The translations under genes were made by a program, and so were the position numbers. The notes under the pieces were generated by a model. That model had not been told where the DNA came from. It saw nothing but the letters and a program-made list of their open reading frames with translations, and ran no database searches. From positions 447,001 to 511,000 of the forward strand of contig CAJNDS010001158.1 of assembly GCA_905221605.1 (NCBI GenBank): DNA of 64,000 nt. Reading direction: 5' to 3'. Positions 34,760 through 44,596 of the stretch are shown in pieces (within the stretch, counting starts at the first letter, position 1; each line of letters opens with the position of its first letter). Source of the stretch: Symbiodinium natans (Eukaryota; Sar; Dinophyceae; Suessiales; Symbiodiniaceae).

Positions 34760-36590
34760 CGCTCAGGAGGGCTCGGCGCACAGCTGCGACAATGTATAGT
34801 GACACGATCCCCCACCGAAGTCGTACCGGGCAAGGGTTCACTCCTGCCACCTACTACTGGCTCCTACTTTGTCTGCGTGCGACGGGGGGGAGGAAGAGAA
34901 GTAGGTAACAGTATAAGAGGCTGAGCGCTTAGACTTCCGCAATCGTGCACACCTTCTTCTTGTCAGAGTGGTCTCCCCCCCCCTCACCCTGGCCAACTAG
35001 GTCCAAGTACCTATTTTTTCCCTGCCTTATCACGACCGGAGGGGAAGCAACCAGCACTGGCGATAGCTTGTAGATGCAAGTGGGCCTGTGAGGGGTCCGC
35101 CCTGCATTTGCCGCCAGTCTGGAGCCCTTGCTGATGCGAAGCGAGGGTTTGAACTTGCTGAACTCGTGACCAGATGTTGCAGGAGCCAGGCTTGGGAAAA
35201 GCACAACTCTCGCACTGTGCGGATGTAGGGACCTAGGTTTAAGGATGCTCAAGCGAGTAGCGTCCCGATGGATATTGTTTGGAGGCACGCGTGTGGCAGA
35301 CAGCCTCGTTCACCCAACAACGCCATGAGGATACTTTACTGAAGGCAACGGCGCTCAGTTCTCAACTCTAGAACCTGAAAACAGAAAACGAGACTCGAGG
35401 ATTTCAGTTCAAGAGGTCAACAGCTTCGGTTTGCCCACCTCTCATTCCGTGATTGTTGAGGCCAGTACGCAAGCTATGTTCAACCAACTTCCCCTCATCA
35501 ACGCGATGCTATTTTGACTCAATGAACTTAGTCATGCATGTCAAGTCCATGCGTTTATACGGCGTTCGGAGACGAGCAGGGTTCTGAACTTGCAGCCTGC
35601 TTGAATCGAAAGGCAGGAGAACATCTGTTTCCCCAAGCTTACCACTTTCCATGCTAGTTTCGCAGTATGGTGTCAACCAAGAAAAGAGGCAACAGGGGTC
35701 TGTCTCAAATCTACAGGCAAACCCCTAAACCCTAAACCCTAAACCCTAAAACCTTCATGTTTTGCACAGACTTGGTCTGAGCGCACATGCCCACAGTCAG
35801 GCTTCACTCACGTGTCTTTTGTTGTTTGATGTCTGTGTGAATGCTCACCAGCCAGCCTTACGACGCTAAAAGGGAGTGCGAGCTTGCTCATGACGCTCTA
35901 GTGTCGCGGGTGTACTTTCAGAGGTGCTAAGGGGCCTAGCCGCGCCCACCGCAATCGGAAACACTCTGAGCTAAACTTGATTGATCTGATTCGGTTCTGT
36001 CAGGATACTCCTGTAACAGTCGTCGGTCACTTTAGTCAGTGGTGTGTCGGATGATAGCTCCGGACACACTGGCACCATGACTCTGGCGAAGCCAGCATGA
36101 GGTTTGAGCTGTACAGGTTGCGCCATCTGCGTGCCACGACAACGATAGCAAAACCCTGCAGCTGCAATGAGCAGCTGACGAGTGCCGAGTAGCGCTGCGA
36201 GGAGGGTGACGGGCGTGGCCAGGGAGAGGTCCAGGTAGCTGCCTTCATCACAGGCAAGGTTAAAACAATGCAAAGCTGTCATGCATTTTCTTCCAACATT
36301 CCCGTTCCTTTCAAAAGCAGAAATCACTCCGGAATGAAAGCTGACACCCAATCCTGTTAACCAAGCCAACTCAAGTATGGACAGTGTAAACTTGGGTACC
36401 TAATGTCTACTCGTCTAATGCGGACGATGCTAGACCGGCTAGCCCTATAGGGTCTAGCACACACTTCACCTCGAGCCACAGAAGAAAGAAAGCCTATGCT
36501 TGTTGAATATGTCTTCACAAGTAAGTACTCGTAGCTAAACAAAAAGCATTAAAACAAACATACCATAGTATTAAAGCGGCTCAAAGCTCA
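34760..36590. other. no supported gene
   Basis: Two minus-strand ORFs of about 120-130 codons (34929-35288 and 35971-36369) are open, but I recognise no family and no splice context. One short CCCTAAA array at 35725-35750. Confidence 0.5.
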
Positions 36591-36740
36591 CATCATAGAC
36601 AGGCAACAAGACAAAAGGTGTGGATTGGGGGGGGGGGGGGGGGGGGTGAGAAAAGTGATCTTGAAGATTTAAGCGTGAACATTACAAATAACATCCCAAT
36701 CGCACTTAAAACATTTGTATAGATGTATTGATGTCTAGCT

Positions 36741-37070
36741 ACAAAAATGCATATGTATGTATGTATGTATGTATGTATGCAATGTATGCAATGTATGTAT
36801 GTAATGTAATGTAATGTAATGTAATGTAATGTAATGTAATGTAATGTAATGTAATGTAATGTAATGTAATGTAATGTAATGTAATGTAATGTAATGTATG
36901 TATGCAATGTATGTATGCAATGTATGTATGCAATGTATGTATGTATGTATGTATGTATGTATGTATGTATGTATGTATGTATGTATGTATGTATGTATGT
37001 ATGTATGTATGTGTGTGTGTGTGTGTATGTGTGTATGTATGTGTATATACATATATATATATAAGCATAC
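36741..37070. repeat. TATG and AATGT microsatellite block
   Basis: A TATG run, a pentamer run (AATGT about 19 times), TATG again, then TG/TA runs. All ORFs in this block are low-complexity artefacts. Confidence 0.95.
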
Positions 37071-37221
37071 AAATACAATCGCACATACATTTACGAGTCT
37101 TTCAATAGATCAATGATATCATATCACATTTGTATATATATATATATATAGATATATAGATATACACAGTTATAAGGTGCGTACACATTTGTGTATATAT
37201 ACACATGCATAAATGTCTAAA

Positions 37222-37455
37222 TTAGACAACATATACACAATTATACACACGCATAGAAATGCGGTATCTATGTATCGAGGTGAGTTGAGAGCATATTGAA
37301 TTCTGCAGCTTTGGGCCCTGGCATTTGCTCGAATCATCAGTTTTTTCGACGACAGAAGCACTGAACAACCTAAGTTTGCTGCAGGGTTGAGCTTGAGTTG
37401 GGCTTTCGACCACTTGTAAAGCAGCGGCAGCAGCGGCGACGAAAACGAGCCACAT
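37222..37455 (-). CDS. possible start of a secreted small protein, minus strand
   Basis: The ATG lies 3 bases past the stop of the preceding minus-strand exon. It starts MWLVFVAAAAAALQVVES, which looks like a cleavable signal peptide, followed by TQAQPCSKLRLFSASVVEKT. Only the first 50 or so codons look coding, and an intron may follow. Chance cannot be excluded. Confidence 0.3.
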   Translation of the reverse strand: MWLVFVAAAAAALQVVESPTQAQPCSKLRLFSASVVEKTDDSSKCQGPKLQNSICSQLTSIHRYRISMRVYNCVYVV

Positions 37456-37458
37456 GGC

Positions 37459-37646
37459 TTAGCGAAAATGCTGCCAATTGGGGTCGACGGAAGCCATCCT
37501 CAGTGAATCCTCAGGGCCTAAGTTGCTTCCAAAGAGGTGGACCTCAGGGTTGAAAAGTGACAGGCTCAGCATGAAAGATATGGCACCATAGGCTCCAGCC
37601 AATGTGCAAAACCTGATGCCTTCCAGTGCCAGTTTCCCGCAAAGGC
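37459..37646 (-). CDS. terminal exon with one membrane segment, unknown minus-strand gene
   Basis: On the minus strand an AG|G acceptor at 37647/37646 opens a frame reading FCTLAGAYGAISFMLSLSLF (a likely membrane helix), then NPEVHLFGSNLGPEDSLRMA and SVDPNWQHFR, stopping at TAA. Most other supported exons are on the plus strand. No family recognised. Confidence 0.45.
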
Positions 37647-38199
37647 CTTGCAACCTGCCCAAACCCGAGACCCTGTATGCCAGTCGCTGCAGCGCTTGGG
37701 ACTCGTTGTTCGTGCTGGGCCCCCAGTGATGTTGGTGCGCGCGTTGGTGTGCGCGTGTGTTCGTGTTGTGTTTTTTTTTTTTTTGTGTGTGTGTGTGTGA
37801 CAATGTCGTTATCGCTGCCGGTTTCTGTGACCGGGAAGCCCCTCCCATGCACACATCACTCTGCTTTCCGCTCGTCGCTTGTTGCGGAAGTCTGGGTTGA
37901 AAACCATTTTGGAGCCTCTGCATCCTCATCGTACAGAGAGAGCAAGCATTCTGGCATGCGATTCTTCGCACTATGGTGTCGTCACGCACGATGGAAAGTG
38001 GCCCTTGTGAAGAGCACGACGCATGGAAGGTGCTGCGAATCTGAACGAACTTAACGAAACATGGCAACTTTTCGCAACTTTTGAGCAGGGTTGGTGTGTA
38101 GCCGAAACCATGAAACTGTCGGCAGGGACGATGTTTTCTGTATTCTGCACTGTCTTGACGCGTGCGATTCAGCCGCTGGCGCGTGCTTGTTGTTTGGTG

Positions 38200-38757
38200 G
38201 TTGCTTATTGGTTTTTTTGTTGTTGCTTGCTGTTGCTTGTTGATGTTTGTTGTTGCTTGTTGTTGCTTAGGTTTGTTGTTGTTTGTTTGTTGTTTGTTTT
38301 TGTTTTTGTTGTTTGTTGTTTGTTTTGTGTTTATTGTTGTGTGTTGTTGTTTGTTGTTGTCTGTTGCTGTCTGTTGTTGTCTGTTGTTGTCTGTTGTTGT
38401 TTGTTTGCTTTTTTGCTATTTTGCAGTTTGTGGGTTGTGGTTTGTGGTGGAGGTTGTGGTGGTGTTTGTGGTTTTTTGTTTTGGTGATTCTGAGTGGTGT
38501 GCGGTGTGTGGAGTGTGTGGCATGTGGAGGGTGTGTTGTGTTGTGTTGCGTTGTGTTGTGAGTGTGTGTGTGTGTGCATATGTGTGTCTGTGAATGTGTG
38601 TGTGTGTGAGTGCGTGTATTGTGTGTGTGTGTGCATTGTGTGTGCATTGTGTGTGTGTGTGTGTTTGTGTGCATTGTGTGTGTGTGTGTGTTTGTGTGCA
38701 TTGTCTGAGTGTGTGTGTCTGTGTGTGTGTGTGTGTCTCTGTGTGTGTGTGTGTGTG

Positions 38758-38788
<31 letters not shown>

Positions 38789-38860
38789 TTTGTGTTTTGA
38801 CTGTCTGTGTGTGTGTGCGTCTGTGTCTGTGTGTGTTGGTGCTGTGCGTGACTGAGTCGG
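38200..38860. repeat. TTG-rich then TG-rich simple sequence
   Basis: About 250 bp of TTGTTG-type sequence followed by about 330 bp of imperfect TG repeats. It appears to be the intron before the exon at 38869. ORFs on both strands are repeat artefacts. Confidence 0.9.
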
Positions 38861-38868
38861 AGTGGGAG

Positions 38869-39114
38869 ATGGAACGTCCAACCGCAATCTCCTTGTCCAA
38901 CTTGGGCCAAGAACACCTTGAGGACGAAATGAACCCTAAAATGGGGTTATATACCCTATACTACTATAATTCCTATTAAGGTATATGGACCCTAAACCCT
39001 AAACCCTAAACCCTTTTAGGGTCCTTTTGGTCCCTAAGGCGGATGGTAGGATGTTGCGCCCCCAGGTGGTTCCAGGCTTCGACCGCAAGGCTTTCCGCGA
39101 AGCAGGTGGAGAAG
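38869..39114 (+). CDS. two exons of an unknown gene separated by a family-A introner
   Basis: Exon 38869-38922 (MERPTAISLSNLGQEHLE, possible start ATG) ends GAG|GACG. Exon 39039 to about 39114 (ADGRMLRPQVVPGFDRKAFR then EAGGE) starts after TAAG|GC. Both are phase 0. The removed 116 nt are exactly a family-A element carrying three extra CCCTAAA units. Unknown function. Confidence 0.55.
38923..39038. mobile_element. family-A introner with telomere-like expansion inside
   Basis: Exactly the segment between two phase-0 open frames. GA donor and TAAG acceptor lie in the inverted repeats. Near its 3' end the family's single CCCTAAA has become a short tandem run (GACCCTAAACCCTAAACC...), a telomere-like array starting within an introner. 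Confidence 0.8.
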
Positions 39115-39274
39115 GAGGGGTTTAGGGTTTAGGGTTTAGGGTTTAGGGTTCAGCATCTCAAGTTCGAGCATTTACTAGGGCAGCAGTGTGTGTAGGCAAC
39201 GGAAAAAAACCCACCCGCCCAAAGAATCCCATGACATTACGACAATAGAAAGTTTGTTTTTCGTTTGAGTTGAA

Positions 39275-40770
39275 CAACGGGGGGGTCCAGGGGTCAGAGG
39301 GGCCAAAACGGATCAAATTCCCTAATTCGTGCTGAACAATGGGGGGTTAAAGGGGTCAGAGGGGCCGAAATGGATCAAGTTCCCTAATTCGTGCTGAACA
39401 ATGGGGGGGTCCAGGGCTCAGAGGGGCCAACATGGATCAAATTCCCAAATTCGTGCTGAACAATGGGGGGTCAAAGGGGTCAGAGGACCAAAAATGGATC
39501 AAATTCCGAAATTCGTGATGAACAATGGGGGGTTAAAGGGCTCACAGGGGCCGAAATGGATCAAATTGAAAAACTCGTGATGAACAATGGGGGGCTCCAG
39601 GGGTCAGAGGGGCCAAAATGGATCAAATTCCCTAATTTGTGCTGAACAATGGGGGGTCAAAGGGGTCAGAGGGTAATTCGTGCTGAACAACGGGGGGGTA
39701 AAGGGGTCAGAGGGGCCGAAATGGATCAAATTCCCCAATTCGTGCTGAACAATGGGGGGTTAAAGGGGTCAGAGGGGCCGAAATGGATCAAATTCCCTAA
39801 TTCGTGCTGAACAATGGGGGGGTCCAGGGGAAAACGGATCAAACTCCTTAATTCGTGCTGAACAATGGGGGGTCAAAGGGGTCAGAGGGACCAAAATGGA
39901 TCAAATTCCCTAATTCGTGCTGAACAATGAGGGGTGAAAGGGCGTCAACGGGGCCGGAAGGCCAACAGTCAGGAGGGTCAAAGAAATTCAGAAAATGAGG
40001 GGCTCATTTCTGCTATACAAATTCTATTTAAAACTCACTGTGAATCGAGCACTTTTTCCGGAATCCTGGGGTGAGGGGGGGTCAAAGGGGTCAGACGGGC
40101 CGAAATGGATCAAATTCCCAAATTCGTGCTGAACAATGGGGGTTAAAGGGGTCAGAGGGGCCGAAATGGATCAAATTCCCCAATTCGTGCTGAACAATGG
40201 GGGGTTAAAGGGGTCAGAGGGGCCGAAATGGATCAAATTCCCTAATTCGTGCTGAACAATGGGGGGGTCCAGGGGAAAACGGATCAAACTCCTTAATTCG
40301 TGCTGAACAATGGGGGGTCAAAGGGGTCAGAGGGACCAAAATGGATCAAATTCCCTAATTCGTGCTGAACAATGAGGGGTGAAAGGGCGTCAACGGGGCC
40401 GGAAGGCCAACAGTCAGGAGGGTCAAAGAAATTCAGAAAATGAGGGGCTCATTTCTGCTATACAAATTCTATTTAAAACTCACTGTGAATCGAGCACTTT
40501 TTCCGGAATCCTGGGGTGAGGGGGGGTCAAAGGGGTCAGACGGGCCGAAATGGATCAAATTCCCAAATTCGTGCTGAACAATGGGGGGTTAAAGGGGTCA
40601 GAGGGGCCGAAATGGATCAAATTCCCTAATTCGTGCTGAACAATGGGGGGGTCCAGGGGTCAGAGGGGCCAAAATGGATCAAATTCCGTAATTCGTGCTG
40701 AACAATGGGGGGGTCAAAAAAAGTGAAAAAAAAGAAATTGATCAAATTCCCTAATTAGTGTTTAACATTT
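39275..40770. repeat. 62-bp satellite with a 445-bp higher-order duplication
   Basis: About 22 copies of a roughly 62-bp unit containing GAACAATGGGGGG, AGGGGTCAGAGGGGCC and GGATCAAATTCCCTAATTCG. A stretch beginning at 39831 recurs 445 bp later at 40276, including a unique insert ending near TTTTTCCGGAATCCTGGGG. No coding seen. Confidence 0.93.
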
Positions 40771-41252
40771 AGGGTTATATGGTAAAGAGGTTTAGGGTGT
40801 AGGGTTTAGGGCCGTTTAGGGTTTAGGGTTTAGGCTTGCATCCCGCTTTGGAGTTGGTTGCAAGACTCAACAAGACTCTCTGCCTTTAAATTTTCAAGCC
40901 GAAACCTTAGAAATGGAAAGCGAAAACCAAATCCTTCAGTCCTGCGGGTGCAAACCCTAAACCCTAAACCCCAAAATCTGGCTGCCTTTCCAGGGACCGG
41001 AGGTGCGAGGGCCTCAGCTGAACAGGAGCAGTTCTTCTGAGGAGGGCCTTTGGGACCGGGGTTTTGTAGCTCACGCTGCCTCTTCCAAGCCACAGTCTGC
41101 CAAACGCAACTCCTGGGCTCCGCAATGCTGAGGTCGTCCACAGCTCCACCCTCTAAGCCTAAACCACCTACCACCGCATGCTCGGGCACACACCCATTCG
41201 CAATTGAACCTTATCTCTCGTCTGCGCTCGCTGCCTTCTAATGCTCGCAAAC

Positions 41253-41541
41253 ATGTCGAAAAACCTTGACGAAATCGTGCACACATTTGGGAGATGGTGG
41301 GGCCTTGGAATTGGACACTCCATGCGACCCGCGCGGTCCTGCAGCACAACCTTAGGGACCAAAAGAACCCTAAACGGGTTTATGGTCCATATACCTTAAT
41401 AGGAATTATAGTAGTATAGGGTATATAGCCCCATTTTAAGGTTCATTTCGTCCCCAAGGAAGTCTTCCAAATTAAAAAGCCATCCCATGCACCCACCCAA
41501 GCCCAAAAGCCGAGGCTTCATTTGCTCCTTGGTCCGAAGAG
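41253..41541 (+). CDS. two possible exons flanking a family-A introner
   Basis: 41253-41356 (MSKNLDEIVHTFGRWWGLGI then GHSMRPARSCSTTL) ends with GA donor CTTAGG|GACC. 41459-41541 reads KSSKLKSHPMHPPKPKSRGF then ICSLVRR and ends AG|GC. Phases agree (2 to 2). A second frame through exon 1 is also open, so the frame is not certain. Confidence 0.42.
41357..41458. mobile_element. family-A introner
   Basis: Complete copy in reverse core orientation (GGTCCATATACCTTAATAGG ...). It separates two phase-compatible open frames. Confidence 0.75.
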
Positions 41542-41694
41542 GCCCTAAATCCTCATAAACCCTATAGACCTCCTAAACCCTCAAAAATTAGGGCTTAGGG
41601 TTTAGGGTTTAGGGTTTAGGGTTTAGGGTGTAGGGTTTAGGGTTTAGGGTTTAGGGACTCGAATAAGCCCCCTAAATTCTCAGAAATTTCCCAG

Positions 41695-41757
41695 GCTGAC
41701 GAGCCTGTCCCTCCTCAGCCCACTCGGCCAGACACGGGCTTCCCGCGGTCATCCTGA
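41695..41757 (+). CDS. possible terminal exon, unknown gene
   Basis: After CCCAG|GCT the frame reads ADEPVPPQPTRPDTGFPRSS and stops at TGA. Pro-rich tail. No family recognised. Confidence 0.4.
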   Translation, partial: ADEPVPPQPTRPDTGFPRSS

Positions 41758-41788
41758 GAGCACCACGCTTTTGCTTAAGAACGGTTGA

Positions 41789-41868
41789 GGTTTAGGGTTT
41801 AGGGTTTAGGGTTTAGGGTTTAGGGTTTAGGGTTTAGGGTTTAGGGTTTAGGGTTTAGGGTTTAGGGA
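41789..41868. repeat. TTTAGGG array
   Basis: Eleven perfect units. Another lies at 41598-41655. Confidence 0.95.
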
Positions 41869-42910
41869 ATCCCCCCCAAAAAATAAAAGAATATTATTCC
41901 TTTTAAGGGCTACATAGGGGAAATCTCTAAAAGGCTTCTTTTGGGAATTTTGGGGAGGTTCTTAGGCAAATTCTTGATCCGAGTTTTCGTGATGGTTGAG
42001 GCCGTGTTGGCTTAGGGCTTTTGGGCCTTTGTCTTCAAGAACTTGAGGTTCTCACGTTCGTTTTGCCGTGGCACAGAGTCTGGGCTCAACAGTTTGTAGG
42101 GCTAAGCTCTCTCAGTTCAGCTGCAAGAACAGGGGTCAAACTTTTTAAAAGGGCATTCAGGGTTCAGAGTTTGTTTCGCGGGATTCTGTTCACGTTATTG
42201 CAGAACAGCCCATGAGCACCCCTAAACCCTAAACCCTAAACCCTAAACCCTAAACCCTAAACCCTAAGCCATGGGTGGCGAAACCCTAAACCATGGCTAA
42301 CAACTTCAGACGATGACATTTGAGAACGAAAGCTCATCAACGGACACCTTGAATCCTTCAGTCTCTGCCAGTTTTTTGCAGTTTAGGGTTTAGGGTTTGG
42401 GGTTTAGGGTTTAGGGTTTAGGGTTTAGGGTTTAGGGTTCTAAACCCCAAACCCTAAACCCTAAGACTCATGGGCCTTTGGCGTGACATGAGACAGTGAG
42501 ACAGCTCGGTAGTCGGCCCCAGCTCCCGATACGCAGTTTTGAACTTCGGGGTTTAGGGGTTAGGGTTTAGGGTTTAGGGTTTAGGGTTTAGGGTTGTTAA
42601 CCTTTCACAATTTAGGGTATTTTCTACTCCTATTGCAAACAAAGGCTGAACCTTTTTTCGGGCTAGGGTATTCAGCCCCTAAGTTGACATTCCCCTTTTT
42701 GGTTGGAGGTTTTGGGGTTTAGGCCGTAAGGCTTTTCAGGTTTAGGGTTCTGGTGCGCAACAGCAGTATCTCGTTGACTGCTTGCACCAACCGTAGGCGG
42801 CAAAAGAGCCCGGGAAGCTGCTGAAGTGCAGTCTGCGTGACAAATTAGGGCCGCCTTTGGGTTTAGGGTTTAGGGTGTATAGGGTTTAAGATTTAGGGCC
42901 GTCAAGAATC

Positions 42911-43075
42911 ATGAAGCATTCAGGCCCCCAAGCCCTTGAACCTCAAACAACGTTGCACACATCCCTCATGAGTCATGCATTCCACATGGGGCACAACCAG
43001 ACAGGCTTACGGATGACTGGCCAAAAACTTGACAAGAAGCTCAAAGAACGACTTGCGTCAGCTGCCATTTGCCCA
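42911..43075 (+). CDS. possible exon, unknown gene
   Basis: Open frame reading MSHAFHMGHNQTGLRMTGQK then LDKKLKERLASAAICP, ending at a good GT donor (GTAAGC). ATG 42911 is the first in frame. No family recognised. Confidence 0.38.
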
Positions 43076-43113
43076 GTAAGCTGCTTCAAGTGTCTTGAAC
43101 TGTGCTTTTAACT

Positions 43114-43213
43114 TAGTAGTAGAGTAGGTAACCTTTAACCTTTTTGGGTAAATATATTCCCCTTATATTCCCAAAGGTTAACCTTTAAAACCCCTAGGTA
43201 CTGGACAACTGAG
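43114..43213. mobile_element. GTAGGTAACC element (family D), copy 1
   Basis: AGTAGTAGAGTAGGTAACC, then an imperfect inverted repeat TTTAACC/GGTTAAA, ending near CTGGACAACT. Nearly identical to 55506-55604. Confidence 0.75.
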
Positions 43214-44157
43214 TTAAAGTGTGTAGCTTAGTTTGCCTCTAAGTGCTGTTGGCTGCCATGAAGCTGCCCGTGCGTGGTTCGCTGCTGCACGCATTGTTCG
43301 ATTTTCTGGCTTGGCTGAATGCTGGGAAGCTAGGGTTTAGGGTTTAGGGTTTAGGGTTTAGGGTTTAGGGTTAGGGTTTAGGGTTTAGGGTTTAGGAAGT
43401 GACTCGGAACCAACATGTGGGTCCTTGCGCAACTTCCAGCATTTTGCAAGTGCTCCCCCGTGTAGATGAGAGCCACAACAAGCTGTGTGCGAAAATGCGT
43501 GGAGTTGATGCGGCCGCTTGTCCCATCGCGCCTTATTCAGGGCTTGCCATACACATTCCTCATGCCCTAAACCCTAAACCGTAAACCCCAAACCCTGTTG
43601 GGGCTGTGATCCTATAGAGCTGTGTATTGTAACTGTTCATCTTTCTTGATGTACTTGTATCTTACTGTGTACCTTGAACGAGCAGCCCTGCTAAAACCCA
43701 TCTCAAGCATCGTGCATTGACAGCCAGAACTTGGGCTATTGTACAATCTGACCTTTTCCCCGAAAACGCATGCGAAACGGGCGGGGGAAAAATCCTAAAC
43801 CCTAAGCCGTAAACCCCTGATTCCCCAAGAATCGCCGAGGATTTTTGGGGCTTTGTTCTAAGCGCCCGAGGAAAAACCCGAAAACCCACTCAGGGTCCAG
43901 AGGATTGCTTATAGGGCTCTAAGGGTTTAGGGTTTAGGAGCATGGGCTATTTGTCCCCTACTAGCCTGGAAAAAGGCCCTTTATCGGGTTGGCTATGGGG
44001 ACTATGAGGCCTAACAGCATGCTGGTAAGGCCTGGCCTCAGGAATAGTCAGGTGTCCTTATCCAGGCAATGAAGACTGCAATAGGAATGAATGTGCTGAT
44101 TTTGGGCTTTAGGTTTTATAGGGTTTAGGGCGATTGAAGCACCGTGGCCTTTGCTAG

Positions 44158-44226
44158 GGCGGCACTGGGTTCAAGCCTCGGGCAGAAGTGGAGATGTCGA
44201 TCGAAGTCTTCGACAAGTATTTCCAG
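44158..44226 (+). CDS. possible exon, unknown gene
   Basis: After GCTAG|G the frame reads GGTGFKPRAEVEMSIEVFDK then YFQ and ends CAG|GC. Strongly coding-like. It lies just upstream of eS19 but its sequence does not match eS19. Confidence 0.45.
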
Positions 44227-44596
44227 GCATTTGGGGGGCAAGAGCAGGTTGCTTGGGGTTGGCGGTTCGATTTCGTGCTTTAGGAGATAAGAGATGCCTT
44301 TTGGAAAGGTTGCCTTTCACATATCTTGGGACGTACTGACTGAAGCATGTCTCCCTACTGCAGCGTTCTCGCTCGCAAATGAATCATTCAGAAGACCCAC
44401 GAAGGGCTCGGCAGCACCAAGCACTCGGCACGCCGGCCTACTTCGTAGAAAAGAAGGTGACGGAGGAAAGATAAGTGTGACAACACGCGGCGTCACATAT
44501 TCATCGTCTAGTAGAGTCATGTTTGCGAACCTCTGTGCTTCGCTGCTAGGGTAAGCCCTCTAAGCATACTGAGCAGCACAACCACCGACACCCCTC

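Noticed and set aside
36593-37116. Long ORFs on both strands (poly HTYI, poly YVCM)
   Set aside because: They are translations of TATG and AATGT microsatellites in every frame.
38267-38979. ORFs of 140-206 codons rich in His/Thr or Val/Cys
   Set aside because: Produced by TG and TTG simple repeats. Only the last part from 38869 has ordinary composition.
39275-40770. CRISPR-like regular repeat spacing
   Set aside because: Units are contiguous tandem satellite copies without unique spacers, in a eukaryotic genome.
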